A stretch of 64,000 nt of DNA from Branchiostoma lanceolatum (GCF_035083965.1 NC_089725.1:27041925-27105924), one strand, 5' to 3'; positions 1 through 12,117 are shown, counted from the first letter of the stretch. Numbers and translations: made by a program. Notes: a model not told the origin generated them from the sequence alone.

Positions 1-109
1 AGGACCAACTTTCACATTCGAATGATTATAAGCAATCGGGTCTATCTTGTCACTCTTGGTGTCAAGATTCATTCATCAACCCGACTTTGATATTTTCTCA
101 CGTGCACAG

Positions 110-1878
110 GGCACCGAGTACCGCCTTAACCTGAAGACGAAGGAGTGCGAGAAGAGGGAGATGTCGGAGCCCTGGCGTGAGTTCCAGGTCCCTCCCAACG
201 CCACCTTCCTGGGGGAGAGTTACATCGGAACCGGCGCGGTACCAGGGGCTGGCGTCCTGACGGAACTTTGGGCACATACCTTTGAGAGCGGAGGTTAGCG
301 GATGTGTTCTTTACACATTTATCATTATTATTATCACCAAGCGCAAACGCTTTGCAGAGTTTGCTGACAATAGCAAAATATTCACATTACGTACCAGACA
401 ATTAAATATCAAAAGTAAAAAAAAACTGTACAATACATTCTTGAGGCGAGGTTTGGTGACAGTCAATACTGTAAGCAAACAGTTCCCTATTATCACGGAC
501 AGTTCCTTGTTGTACAGGGTATGGCCCTGTGTAGAAATGACTGTTGCAGACGTTTCATCCTTGCCCTTGGAACACTCACGGCCTGGCTGTTCCTCAACTT
601 CCTGCCAGTTGCAGCTTACCCTGGAATCCATAGCATATGTACCGGCCCGCGCTACGAGTTACCCGGGCCTACCCTTCCGCTCCCACCGAAGATCTACCCC
701 GCCCCACTATCCGCTAGCCACCCTATTCGGCTAGCGGGAAGTGGGGCGGGATACGTTGTCGGGCCAGCGGGAGGGTAGGTCCGAGGAAGCTCCGGGCGCG
801 GGCCGGTGTAGGTCCGGGGAAGCTCGGTACAATTGCTCTGGATTCCAGGGTAGTTGCAGCTGATCTTTGTGCATGTGGGGGCACTTGGTCATGTAGTGGA
901 TGTTCAGGACTTGTCAACACGTTTCTAGCTACCGCTGTTTCTGTAATTTCTATCCCCTGCCAACATGGCAGCTGTATCATGAGAGTCGGAACAGGAACTG
1001 ATCCTCCGGGCAGTCTTGACAATGAAATGAAGGATTGGCCTGGAGACCAGCTTGCGTGTGATAAACCATGTAATGTTAAAACTTGCCTTTTCTTTTTTTT
1101 CAACATCTAGACAAGTATTTCGGTGTCTACACCGTTGAGGGCTGCATTCCCATCCAGGAGGAATTCTTCAGCAACCGCACTGGCCTTGTCTCTACATTGT
1201 AAGTAGTGGAATATATGAGGTTTAACTTTTGCGCAATGCTCATATGATGAATAGAAAGCCACCTGTTACCATCAAGTTCCATGTAGCTGTGTTGACGGCC
1301 TGGTTTTCAAACCTATTATGTTTGTTTTTTGTCCTATATATAATAGTAACATAGGTTTTGATACCAGGCTACTGTTCTACTAGTATCATGTTCTAAGTGC
1401 TGGACTAAGATGACACGTAGGGTCTCAAGCCCGGTTTATTAGCATTCAATTCGTCCGACAGGTTAAATAATTTGTACCGTATACAATCCAATATCATCAG
1501 AGGAGAAATGGGCGAGGGCGTTTGGGGGGCTTGATTGGTAAATATTTGGTCCAGTTAACGATTACGAAGGCGAGTTAATCCGTAGTGAATCGTGTGATTT
1601 ACCAGGTAGGACCTGTCAATGATTAACGCTAAGCAATCCATTGGGCAGGCTACTGGGGACGCTCAGTGTTACCCCAGAACACATAATCTTGTTACAGTGA
1701 TAACCCAAGTACTAGGACTGATTCATGTGACTACTGCGAGACTTGTTTGAAGGTAAATTATAAATGTAACTGCTAACATGAACTTATGAGCTCTTTTTTC
1801 TTCTTTTCCAGCTTCTTTGACGTGGTAGCCGGCGTCTCTGACCCGAATGTCTTCATCCCACCGAGGGAATGCATGTAG
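110..1878 (+). CDS. Ependymin-related secreted protein, gene 1 (3' part only)
   Basis: Three terminal coding exons are visible: 110-293, 1111-1198 and 1812-1878 (stop TAG 1876-1878). The first three exons lie upstream of the window. Exon lengths of 184, 88 and 67 bp and their phases match genes 2 and 3 exactly. The protein carries the ependymin/MERP signatures: GTEYRLNLKTKEC, the FLGESYIGTGAVPGAGV loop, YFGVYTVEGCIPIQ and DPNVFIPPREC near the C terminus. Potential N-glycosylation sites are NAT in the first visible exon and NRT in the second. Ependymin-family proteins are secreted or lysosomal glycoproteins with a hydrophobic ligand pocket (family knowledge); the ligand here is unknown. Intron 294-1110 carries a foldback transposon. 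Family is certain; exact orthology to EPDR1 is not. Confidence 0.9.
617..852. mobile_element. GC-rich foldback MITE with 9-bp target duplication (TAnCCTGG family)
   Basis: The 236-bp palindrome starts TACCCTGGAATCC and ends with the complement GGATTCCAGGGTA. It is flanked by perfect direct repeats GTTGCAGCT at 608-616 and 853-861. Its arms are unusually GC-rich against the AT-rich intron. The 9-bp duplication fits Mutator-like elements. It lies in an intron of ependymin gene 1 and has no coding capacity. Confidence 0.85.
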
Positions 1879-1943
1879 TGATAGTCCGCGGTGCCTTGCA
1901 TAGAAGCCATCGCAAATTCCAATAGAAAACAGAATAGATTTAC

Positions 1944-1949
1944 AATAAA
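1944..1949 (+). promoter_or_regulatory. Polyadenylation signal, ependymin gene 1
   Basis: AATAAA lies 66 bp after the stop codon, a short 3' UTR like that of gene 2. Another AATAAA near 2309 is a weaker alternative. Confidence 0.6.
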
Positions 1950-2690
1950 AGACTTCAGAGGAAAGTGGCCCAACATGCTGGCATTCCTGTAATTTGTACT
2001 TTCGTGGCAATACCTTTGCTATCATGACCGATATTGGCACTTTCTGATGTGATTATCATAGAGTTCACCCAAACTACATGTAATGTTACGTTTGATGTGG
2101 TTTTGTTATGTAAACGTCTATTCTGATGATTTCGTGTAACACAGTTGTATAAATGATTAGTCTTTCGCTCGTCACCGCGATAGTATATTGGCCAATATTG
2201 GCAAATATATTGTATTGTTACACTATCACCTTTGTCTTACTGCTGTAATATCAGCCGATAACCAAATCGTTGTGAATTAAAACTTTTATGACACAATGTT
2301 GCTCTGGTGTTTAATAAAGTGGTATCCCTACATTATGTCATTATACGTTATGGTTTAGGCCTGCCTTTAGTTAGTACAACTTTGGCATTACCTGGTTTTC
2401 ACAAACCTAACCCCGACACAAACCTATGCAGTAACTTCAAGCCATTGTGAATGGATGACTAGAGGTTCAGCTGAAGCAGCAGAAAGGTATCATACAGTGC
2501 ATGCCGAACTCCGGATTCTATATTTTGGGAATGCATGATAACCTTTATCGTAACTTCATATCGTAAATATAGTCATTACAGATCGTCCAAACCTACGACT
2601 CATTTCTGACACCTAAATACAATTGCACATTAAGTTAAAGATGACAACACGAATTGTGTGTTGTAAAACAGAGGCAGTCCCTTCTGCTAT
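1950..2690. other. Intergenic stretch between ependymin genes 1 and 2
   Basis: AT-rich sequence with no supported gene or obvious repeat. Short open frames here lack coding features. Confidence 0.5.
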
Positions 2691-2691
2691 T

Positions 2692-2722
2692 GGCTACTTC
2701 TAATGGCAACGCAAATATCGCA
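2692..2722 (+). promoter_or_regulatory. Conserved promoter block of ependymin gene 2
   Basis: TAATGGCAACGCAAATA (about 2701-2717), preceded by TTGGCTACTTC, recurs almost unchanged upstream of gene 3 (6501-6530). It lies about 130 bp before the ATG here and about 140 bp before it in gene 3. ACGCAAAT resembles an octamer-type element. A shared promoter element is inferred from conservation between duplicates and not tested. Confidence 0.5.
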
Positions 2723-2832
2723 GCTTGACCATCAGAGATAGCATCACAGCGTCCAGGTCAACCCTCGTGACCCTCTATCTTCATTCTAGACTGCACTCCC
2801 ACCTAGATACACCCTCCACAGGACCTCGCATC

Positions 2833-5682
2833 ATGAAGACTTTCGTACTTTTCGCCGCCGTCTGCGTAGCGGTGGTCTCCAGCCAAGTGCTGCAGCCATG
2901 CTGTAAGTTCTTCAATGCCTTGGTGCATAATGTTAGCTATATCACTGTCTTCTAAGGTGGCCAATATTCTTTACGTGAAGCGCCCAGGAGTTTCAGGTTT
3001 AAACAGATTTTTCAAGGTAGAAGAAGCTACTTTTAGAAATGCGTCAACGATTTCAATGCATTCTTAGTAACGTTATATGGGTGTTACTACGTTACATACA
3101 TGTAACTATTACAGGGTGGAACTCGATGCCACCATATACAGTAGGGGCATTCTAACTAGAGAGCTTTTGATAATGCATGCAGATATGCAAAGGCCAGGTG
3201 TAACATGCCGCGCCGCGGTACTGCGAAGCTGGTGTTTTACGCCGAAGGACGTTTAAATAAGCTTTACAGGTACAGATGGATATTAACGCACGATGTTTTA
3301 CCGTACACAGCGCCACCGCCCCTCTGGGAGGCCAGGATCTCCAGGGTAAGTCACCTGTTACATGAGCGTTCCTTATCTGTTGTACCAGTCAACACGCGTA
3401 AGGGAGGTGCTCTAATTTCAAACCACGCCGTTAGGTTACTAGTAAATCTTACCGCTACCAGGTATCGAAAGTTGGCTCAATGGCAGAGGCCATGCAGGTG
3501 ATTTGATCCATTAGAAGAGTCGCAGGAAAATATTCAGACTAAATACCGTTTGGTTCTTTCGTCGTCTTAGCTATTACAAATGTATCAGTAGTTTTATGGC
3601 CCCTAAAACTCGTGACCACTACTGCTTATGTAAAGCTATTAAAAGACTTCGACCTTTGGCGCGCGTGGCAAACAGAGCTCGTCGTAGTGTCTATTTGTCG
3701 AGACCTGATTGTTATATACAAGTGTCCGAGTCACATGTAGATAGCGCCTTCAAACCCAGTTCGGATGTCGTCCCCAGCATTAAAGAGACCAAACTGTTTG
3801 GTGTGGACATGCGTCAAGATAACGTAAAGGGTTCGACTATTACTGCTTTGCTTTTATCAGTTCACTGATTCAGATTGTGCCTTCGTTTCTACATGGCTAA
3901 CTATTAATAAGATAAGCTGAGTCAATGTGCTTTGCCTGATAGATCGACCCCGAAAAGCGCTTCTCCGAGCGTGCAAGGATCTCCTACGATGCCACCAACA
4001 GGCGTATCCGTGTCATCGAGGAAGTCAACATCCGTGATGACAAGGAGTACTTTGACGTGCTGAGGATCCACAACACCGAACCCGTGAGTATCACAACTAC
4101 ATCCCAAAACCTTCTTTCAGAAAATCAACAAAAACATAGAAAGTCGATCTTGCTATTCATGTTGCGAAAACTGAAGATGGTAATTAGGTCGCCATTCTTT
4201 TTTACGTGAACCGCTCAAGAGTTTCAAGGTACTCTCCAAGTAGAGTAGGTGTTCCGGCTGGTTTTTGACGTGTTTTTGTCGGGCTTTCTACTTTGTCATG
4301 TTTTTTATCTCTATAAAGCCCGACAAAAACGCCTAAAAACACGTCAAAAACCAACCGGAACCCCACCTCTGCTTGGAGAGTATTTCAAGGTAACGTTAGA
4401 AGATACTTTCAGAAACGCGCTAACCATTGTTAGGCATTTGCAGTAAAGTTATATGAGTGTTATTACGTAGAAAGTAGATCTTGTTGTGAAAAATTGATTC
4501 ATTTCTTGCCACAGGGTACTGAGTACCGCTTCAACCTGAAGACAAAGGAGTGCAACAAGAAGGAGATCGAAGACGCCTGGCGTCCCTTCGAAGTCCCCCC
4601 AAACTCCACCTTCCTGGGCGAGAGTTACATCGGAACCGGCGCGGTACCAGGGGCAGGCGTCCAGACACAACTTTGGGACAAGGCTTTTGAGAGCGGAGGT
4701 TAGATTTCGTCCTTTCAGAGTTCTCAACACGTTTCTATCTTCACAATTTTTTAAAATTTCTTTCCTGTAAATATGATGCTATCTGTCCATTGTTTTTCAT
4801 GATAGCTGCTATCATGAAAAACAATGGCCCTGGAATGAGAATTAATGAGTGAATTTTATTGCTCGACAGTCAATGTACAATGGTGGGAACAGAGGAATGA
4901 TGTTCTTGAAGACCAGCCAGTGTGTAATAAACCATACATTACTTATAACTTGGCCTTTCTTGTTTATCCAACATTCAGACAAGTATTTCGGTGTGTACAC
5001 CGTTGTGGGCTGCATTCCCATCCAAGAGGAATTCTACAGCAGGCGCACTGGCCTTGTCACTTCTACGTAAGTAGTGATCACTAACGATTAGGCCACAGCA
5101 AGTAAATTTAAGGATGACATCCTCTTCAGTCTACACATTTAATGCGAGAGCGCGAAAAAACCCAATACGGATTAAAAAAAACAAGACGCATACATTTCCA
5201 AAATAGACACCATGTAAACGTTGTGACAATTGAAGAGACAAAACATGATATCACAGCCAACAATTATCTTATTCCTGTATTCAAGAAGTGCAAAAATGAC
5301 ACACTCATGGCTACCTCACTTCTTCAAGAAGAATAAAGGCTATAACGCGGCATAGTTTCCCCTTTTTTGGTACTTTCTTGTCATGTTGACCATCTCCTGA
5401 GGTGAACAAAGTTCCTATGTTTTGAAAATCAGGCTAACCCCAACATGCACACGCCGACGTCATCTATACGAGTTATTTGCAGTGGCCTTATATAGACACA
5501 ACATTTTGAAAAGGACGGAATGTTGTGACCGAACCATTGGCCATTGCTAGCTGCAAATGAAGTCTTGATTTGAACGTCATGATTATGGAAGTGCTAAGAT
5601 ATTGTTATTTTCCAGGTTCTTTGACGTGACAGCCGGTATCTCCGACCCGAACGTCTTCATCCCACCGAGGGAATGCGAGTAA
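2833..5682 (+). CDS. Ependymin-related secreted protein, gene 2 (complete)
   Basis: Six coding exons: 2833-2902, 3311-3345, 3943-4083, 4515-4698, 4979-5066 and 5616-5682, all with GT/AG borders and compatible phases, giving 194 residues. The N terminus MKTFVLFAAVCVAVVSSQ is a signal peptide. Mature-chain cysteines lie in LQPC, KEC, GCIPIQ and RECE, the usual four of the ependymin fold. The body exons encode ISYDATNRRIRVIEEV, FLGESYIGTGAVPGAGV and DPNVFIPPREC. PPNST is a potential N-glycosylation site, but the second site (NRT in genes 1, 3 and 4) is RRT here and so lost. Expected product: a secreted or lysosomal lipid-pocket glycoprotein. Introns 2 and 3 align with gene 3 or carry duplicated segments and a MITE. 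Confidence 0.93.
2955..3105 (+). repeat. Segment duplicated at 4192-4476
   Basis: The stretch around TTTACGTGAAGCGC, GAGTTTCA, TTTTAGAAATGCG and GTTATATGGGTGTTACTACG recurs in intron 3 of the same gene as TTTACGTGAACCGC, GAGTTTCA, TTTCAGAAACGCG and GTTATATGAGTGTTATTACG. The second copy is interrupted by the MITE at 4230-4382; this copy lacks it, so it is a rough empty-site control. Confidence 0.6.
4230..4382. mobile_element. Foldback MITE with 8-bp target duplication (TACTCTCCAAG family)
   Basis: The 153-bp near-palindrome starts TACTCTCCAAG and ends CTTGGAGAGTA, with inner arms containing GACGTGTTTTTGTCGGGC and its complement. It is flanked by TTTCAAGG at 4222-4229 and 4383-4390. A closely related copy lies at 11170-11371. 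It is in intron 3 of ependymin gene 2. Confidence 0.87.
4787..4827. repeat. Perfect 19-bp stem hairpin
   Basis: CCATTGTTTTTCATGATAG and its exact complement are separated by three bases (CTG). It lies in intron 4 of ependymin gene 2 and has no visible target duplication. Confidence 0.75.
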
Positions 5683-5749
5683 CCCGCGCGGTCTTTAGTA
5701 GTAATAACGGCGTAAAGATATCCTTACTATAGCGGTGAAAGATTTCAGA

Positions 5750-5755
5750 AATAAA
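5750..5755 (+). promoter_or_regulatory. Polyadenylation signal, ependymin gene 2
   Basis: AATAAA lies 68 bp after the TAA stop, nearly the same spacing as in gene 1. Confidence 0.6.
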
Positions 5756-6500
5756 AGACCAAACACAGCAAGTCTCCAATTGTATTTTATTGGCGAAACC
5801 TCTACTTCTGAAGGGAATGTGGAGCGTATTTCTCATAAGCCCATTACTCACGTTTGTTTCTTGTAAGTTAGTGTCAGTTTTGTCTTGTAAGCATGGTGTT
5901 GTAAGCGCTAAAACTGATTTCAGGTACATGTAACACAAAAGTAATGTAGTCTGCAGCTTATTTGTTCTTCCTTTGTCACTTTGACAACATGTTCAATGAT
6001 GTTGTCAAGCACTACGGATAATCACCTTTGCTTTACTACAACCATATCTTCGAGTGAAAAATGTGTGGTAACACCTTCGTCTACCTAAGCATTTGCCTCC
6101 GCCACATTGTAAGGAAATTATTGTGACCGTGAATTCAAACTTTTTATGATATAAAAGACCTACCTACTCATGTCGAAGTGTCATCACTCCCCCTACCTAC
6201 ACTCTAAGGTACTGCATTAAGAGGCACTCGACCCTGTAATCAGTGACAAGAGTAGGAAAATAGCAAATCAATTTAAGGTGGAGTAACCCAATAAACTACT
6301 TTGAGAGTTCTACGCATGGGGGTGTATGCATGTGGTTAAGCTCTCAGGGTTAAGCTTACTTGAGGAAACTAGCTAGAAGAACCCAGCTTACCACTCTTTG
6401 TGGATCGCAAGAAACCCAGATATACACCTAAATCCACCAAAACGTCATCGGGCTTGCATGAATCAAAACTATGGGCGTTCCCTACTTTTGGTTCCACAAT
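5756..6500. other. Intergenic stretch between ependymin genes 2 and 3
   Basis: No gene or clear repeat is supported until the promoter block near 6501. Confidence 0.5.
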
Positions 6501-6530
6501 TGGCCACATCTAATGGCAACGCAAATACCG
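6501..6530 (+). promoter_or_regulatory. Conserved promoter block of ependymin gene 3
   Basis: TTGGCCACATC followed by TAATGGCAACGCAAATA (6511-6527) matches the block at 2692-2722. Both also continue into a CTTGG/CTTGA stretch before the first exon. Confidence 0.5.
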
Positions 6531-6653
6531 TATCTTGGTAATCCGAGACAGACGGTCCAAGGTCTACCTTTGTACAACGTGACTCGTGACGGCTCCACTC
6601 CCGACTGACCTTCCACCCACTCGGACAGACCTAGCAGTCTCCTCCACAGCACC

Positions 6654-9600
6654 ATGAAGACTCTCCTACTTTTCGCCGCCGTCTGCCTTGCTGTGGCGCA
6701 CAGCCAGATACTACAGCCATGCTGTGAGTTGTTCCCTGCTTTGGTATTAAAATAAGTCTCACCTTTGAAACGTTTTCATAGTGACTTTTAGCTTGCCATG
6801 TTTGTAATGCAGGTGTATAAGGGGTTACAGGGCATCAATGTCGTCATTGATTCTACCAGGGGATTCCAGGGGACATAGTTATTTGTCGAGAAACGCCTGA
6901 GACGATCATTTTTCGAGAGACGTCAGAAACGCGTCTATTGATCGTTAAATATTTGCAAAAGATCATCTCAACTACCCCTTAGTCTAACTATTTGACTGTT
7001 GAGGCACCACAGAATATATATTTTTACACCTTTCTCCGTTTTCTGTTTTTCCTTGGTTTTTCTTAGTTTTTCACTTAGTGCCATTCCTGTTGCCTGTCCA
7101 GTCAGTGTTATTAACGTAACAATGTTTTCCCATGCACAGCGCCACCGCCCCTCTGGGAGGCTAGGATCTCCAGGGTGAGTCAGCTATTTCAGAGATAAAT
7201 CTTTATCTACGGTACCAGTTAACACGTGGCTCAGATTCTATACCACGCTGATAGCACATATTCCATTGTTCCAAGGTATCAAAGGTTACATCAGATAATC
7301 ATTGGCTATCAGTTTAGCTCAACAGCCGAGGTTTAGCGAAAGGGTCCAATTGAGCAAATTAAGAGTGACTTTGCATGATGATATTCAAGATGATGTCTAA
7401 TGGTGATTTCGTCATTTGAACCTCACAGCAGCAGTAGTTTTATGACTCATTGAATAAAAAAAACTCGTGACTATTGATACAATGGTGCCATTTATTAAAG
7501 TCATCGACCTTTGGCACGTTGGGTAAACAAAGCTGGTCTGCCCTGTCACAAGGCTAGGGGGCGAGGCCCGTACAGTACAACCATTTAGCCGTTCATAAAA
7601 GCTATTTTCACAACAAAGATACAATGCAAACACAAGACTGTGTTTGAATATTTTTATGTTTAGCCATAAGTATGGCTCAACATATTGTTTTCTCTCATGT
7701 TTCTTCTCCTGTCAAATCTTCAAATCGATTCATCTCTGTCATTTTTTGACCAAATGACCTGAAATTTGGTACAGAGGTAATGTAGGCAAAAGCCAATGTA
7801 CGTTCTTTTCCTTTTTTTGATATTGACCTTGAAAGTGATTTTATTGAGGTTTTTAGGCTATTTTTAGCATATCTTGGCCTCCTGCGCCCTTGTATTTCAA
7901 CCGAATGACCTGAAATTTGCTGTATATGTGGCTTGAACAAATATTTAAAGGACTACATTCCCATTTTTGGCATACATATATTCAAAACGATTTATTTTGG
8001 GCTTTCTTGACAATATTTGCCACTTCTGTCACTTTCAATACTACATATGACCTACAGGTCATTGACCCCGAGTGCCTTGCACCTGGCCAAGCTTGAAGTT
8101 TGCTTACGAGGAGGAAAGACCGGACATAAACATTTAACGTGATTATCGGGAAAACACCATGTTCCCTTAAACTCAGTGGTTAAATTGCAGTTTAGGAAAT
8201 TTTATAACAGAAAACAAGTTAAATCAATGATTTTGTGAATGTTTATTCTAGCATTAGTTATTCCAGATATTTTCAAACTCCAAATTCTTCAACACAACAC
8301 GGGAGATCGTTTCTCCTCAGACTGGCGCGACACTCCTGTCAAAATTGATTGATGATCTCTCTCTGCCGCCGACTTCATACATGATCAAAGGCGGGTGGTA
8401 GGCGGTGCCTTCCTACATGTCCTACGTACGGGCGTATGGATCGTAGAATTCGGCAAAAAAGGAATGATTAGGCCAGTAGAGTCAGTCCCCGGTAAGGTCA
8501 ATGATTCGCCCCTTTGCGCTAGCTTGTAACGTTAAATGAATGTACCCTCTGGTGGCCAAACTTCACTGACAAACTTTCTCCCTATTATCATCATGAGCTT
8601 GCGTTAGTCTGGTACTAGTGACTATTATGTGCCGGGAATGTTTATCTATCGCACGCCTTGGAAGGAAGTTCAACCATGATAAATGGTCGGCCGTTGCGAA
8701 AATTTGGAATCCCATGCTGTTGATTTTTGTGATTGAATCTGTAAGAAAATATATTTTCATGTCGTTCATGTTTTTGGGACGGACGACGGGACGGGGTGAA
8801 TTTTTTCTATCATTTTCGTCCCGTTAGTAATGCAAATCGAATCGTGTTGCACAAGAGGCAAAACACTAAAAACGTGGGTCTTGTGGAGTGTTTTGGAGCG
8901 GGAAAATGCCGGATATTAGCGGTGCCGAACAGTGTACATCGTCGCGCGCGGGTGACGCTCCGTCAAAACAAATCCGCTGGTGGTCTAGCGCGGCCACCGA
9001 AAATAGGCAGAAACACACAGGAGGACTTAGCACCTTCGTTTATGAGGGCAATTGTGAAAATCTTTTGTTACAAATTGTTCGAACATTGAAACATTTGGAT
9101 AGATGGTTTGAAACTGTTCTAAATAAAGAGATTTTTGTGTAGTTACGTTCGAAATGTTTCCAACGTATGTGAAATGAGTTCAAACATGTTATAAGTTTCA
9201 ATTCTAATTGTTTGAACACTTTAGAACTGTTGTGACTTAGACATTCTTTTAATCAAAATAGTTCAAACATATTACAAATATTATATTAAAACCCTCTCGG
9301 TGACTTTGAATTGACCCAAATATGTTGTTTTTGGTCATTTCCTTCGTCTCCTGTCAAATCTTCATATGTATACTATGGAAAACTTCATTCTTCCCTGAGG
9401 CTGATCTTTTTTAATTCAATTTTGAACTGGGTTGATTATGCGCAAGAGTGTAATTTTCAGCGGATATTTTTCGACTGGTTTACATGGAAATGGCACGGAA
9501 TATCCCATTCTTGCAAGGGGAGGATTCTTTAATTATTTCTTTCAATTTTGAGCTGGAATGATTATGAAAAAGTCCATTCTTTAGCAGAAGTGTTAATCAA

Positions 9601-11709
9601 TTAGTGGATATGGTTGTGGACTGGTCCATATTGTGTTGAGGTGCTACTGGAAGACTCAGTTTTGGACTGGGGTGATTCATTTTTTTAGTGCAAGTATTTT
9701 AGAATGGTCCATTGTTATTTGGGGAGAGTCCATTTTTTGCATGGCGAGGAGTATGGCTAAACATGCTGTATTTGCTCGCAAATGTTGCCTTTCTAGTTTA
9801 CCAAGCATCTTATCACCTTCATTTCGAATAACGGCACTGTGTGGGGTGTTCTTGAATAAGTAAATGCGTTGACTGTGACCATAAACTTGCTCACCATTTA
9901 ACAGTTACTGTGCTTTGTAAATAAATCAATGTCACTTGTCCTGTAGATCGACCCAGTGAAGCAATTCTCTGAGCGTGCGAAGGTTTCCTACGATGGCGCC
10001 AACAAGCGCGTCCGCAGGATCGAGGAGGTCAATCTCCTCCAGGATAAGGAGTTCTTCGACGTGCTGTACCTGCACAACACCGAACCCGTGAGTATCAGGA
10101 TTATAGCACAAGTTGCTGGAAAAATTATTCGCAAAATTCAAGGCTATCAAGGATACTAGTAGTAGACGACCCGTATCCATACTGCAATGCGACCCTTTCC
10201 AGCTATACACACAGCCAAAAATCGCAGCACTGTGGCCGTATGGTAGAACGCCGCATTGTGTATGTCAGGAATCTCAGAAATATGCACACAGACACAGAAA
10301 CACACACATACCGACACACACACACACACAGACACAAACCCACGCACGCACGCACATCTAAAGTGTACATATGATTTACTGAAGAAAGCATGACTAGGGG
10401 TCACATTCAAATGGTGATCAGTATCTAAGAGTTTCGGGGTCAAGAATTGTCTTCTTCATCCTCTCATCGCCACTTTCTTCGCAGGGCACCGAGTACCGCC
10501 TTAACCTGAAGTCGAAGGAGTGCGAGAAGAAAGAGCTTACCGAGCCATGGCGTCCATTCGAAGTCCCTCCAAACTCGACCTTCCTGGGCGAGAGTTACAT
10601 CGGAACCGGCGCAGTACCAGGGGCAGGCGTCCTGACGGAACTTTGGGAAAGGACATTTGAGAGCGGAGGTTAGACTTTGCTTGTAATGTCTCTCGTCAAT
10701 AGCAGGCTGGGTGCCATCCTAGTGAGTTTGCCGGGACCCGTCCCCTCTACCCTCCTATCAAAAGCAGGCTTTACGGGCTTGGCTTTTTTCTGGGCTGTTT
10801 TCTGAGTATACATCCGTTCTTAATGCATCCTAGGCTCCTCAGCCCCCCTTGCCAACAGTCATGTAAGGGGGAGTATGGGGTGTGTGTGGCTAAGGGTAAA
10901 CTAGGGGACAGTGGTACATGAACCGGTCTTCTGGACAGTCATTGAAAAAAAAGGAAGACCTTGCTTTGAGGCTACTTTACAGCATACAGCATACATAACC
11001 TTCACTGTTTCTGCCATATAGACAAGTTTTTCGGTGCCTACACCGTGGAGGGCTGCATTCCCATCCAAGACGAATTCTACAGCAACCGTACCGGCCTTGT
11101 CACTACACTGTAAGTATGAAGGAAACGAAATATCACGTGAAGCTAAAATACGCACATGTGGTAAATGGATACTCTCCAAGCAGAGAAGGGGTTTCGGCTG
11201 GTTTTTGACGTGTTTCTAGGCGTTTTTGTCGGGCTTTCTACCGACAACAGTCATGTTTGACACTATGGGGTTGGCTATTAAAAAAAAAAACATGACAAAG
11301 TAGAAAGCCCGACAAAAACGTCTAGAAACACGTCAAAAACCAGCCGAAACCCCTCCTCTGCTTGGAGAGTAGTAAATGGATGTATCTGTATCTGCAATAC
11401 ATAGAATTTTCGTCATGTACCTGTAACGTTAGTACGTGTGTAAGTGTTTCGTCTATAAGAAGAATTGATTCTCTCCTTCCTGAGGGTTGTTTACATAAGA
11501 AATGATGGGCCTCTTGGTGTCCAATAACCTTTCGTGATGCAACACTTTTTGGACAACAAAGTATAGATGTTGAATATATGCCGTTTGTGGCTACGTTTGT
11601 TAATCTGGTGCTAAAATGATAATGCGAATGCCTTTTTCTCAGGTTCTTTGACGTCACAGGTGGTATCTCCGACCCCAATGTCTTCATTCCACCGAAAGAA
11701 TGCGTGTAA
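6654..11709 (+). CDS. Ependymin-related secreted protein, gene 3 (complete)
   Basis: Six coding exons: 6654-6723, 7140-7174, 9947-10087, 10485-10668, 11022-11109 and 11643-11709 (TAA). Exon sizes of 70, 35, 141, 184, 88 and 67 bp are identical to gene 2, giving 194 residues. MKTLLLFAAVCLAVAHSQ is the signal peptide; four cysteines follow in LQPC, KEC, GCIPIQ and KECV. Potential N-glycosylation sites are PPNST and SNRTG. Distinctive exon 3 motifs are VSYDGANKRVRRIEEVNLL and EFFDVLYLHNTEP. Intron 2 is 2.8 kb because about 2.3 kb of repeat-rich DNA sits where gene 2 has none; the outer parts of both introns still align, showing recent duplication. Intron 5 holds a MITE. Role as for gene 2: a secreted ligand-pocket glycoprotein, ligand unknown. 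Confidence 0.93.
7560..9860. repeat. Repeat-rich insertion in intron 2 of gene 3
   Basis: Relative to gene 2, this part of the intron is extra. It contains two copies of ATGACCTGAAATTTG (near 7755 and 7905), a stretch rich in GTTCAAACA-type words around 9060-9260, and a degenerate tandem array at 9417-9760. No transposase or reverse transcriptase frame is visible; short open frames here look accidental. Confidence 0.5.
9417..9760 (+). repeat. Degenerate tandem repeat, period about 115-125 bp
   Basis: The unit head CAATTTTGAACTGGGTTGAT (9417) returns as CAATTTTGAGCTGGAATGAT (about 9543) and CAGTTTTGGACTGGGGTGAT (about 9656). Units also share GGTCCAT or AGTCCATT motifs. It lies in intron 2 of ependymin gene 3. 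Confidence 0.5.
10280..10352 (+). repeat. CA-rich microsatellite
   Basis: ACACAC, ACAGACAC and ACGCACGC runs in intron 3 of ependymin gene 3. Open frames across it are low-complexity artefacts. Confidence 0.85.
11170..11371. mobile_element. Foldback MITE with 9-bp target duplication (TACTCTCCAAG family)
   Basis: The 202-bp element starts TACTCTCCAAGCAGAG and ends CTCTGCTTGGAGAGTA. Perfect direct repeats GTAAATGGA lie at 11161-11169 and 11372-11380. The arms share GGTTTTTGACGTGTTTCTAG and GTCGGGCTTTCTA with the 4230 copy. It is in intron 5 of ependymin gene 3. Confidence 0.9.
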
Positions 11710-12117
11710 CTGCTGACGGTGTTGCTCAGAAGTGTACACGTATCACTAGAGGACAGATTAGACGTGCAATGAAAGCTTGAAGAAAAAATGTTTCTACATG
11801 ACATTCTTATAACGTTGGTTAATTTCCTAGCAAAACTTTTACTACAACGATTCATGATATTAAAACAGCGTGATGTAACTGTACTAGATGTATTTTCACT
11901 AAACGTGTTTGTTTCGTCGGCGTCAGTTTTGTACTGTTTACACTTATGTTAACTTTACATATAGCTTACATACATATCTGTACGTATTTGGTCTTTCGTT
12001 TGTCGTAAGAAAGTATTTTGTCCGACTTTTCATACCCACTTTGTATTGATACCCCTATGCCACCGTCTACTTTATTGCTTTTCTTCTGATTTCCTTATAC
12101 GGAAATGGTTGTGAATG

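Noticed and set aside
282-734. 150-codon frame downstream of ependymin gene 1 exon 4
   Set aside because: It spans an intron donor and half of the GC-rich foldback; no homology visible.
10705-10880. Possible further TAGCCTGG foldback (CAGGCTGGGTGCCATCCTAG)
   Set aside because: Left end similar but no matching right arm or duplication.
11322-11855. 177-codon minus-strand frame
   Set aside because: Antisense to ependymin gene 3 exon 6 and running into the MITE arm.
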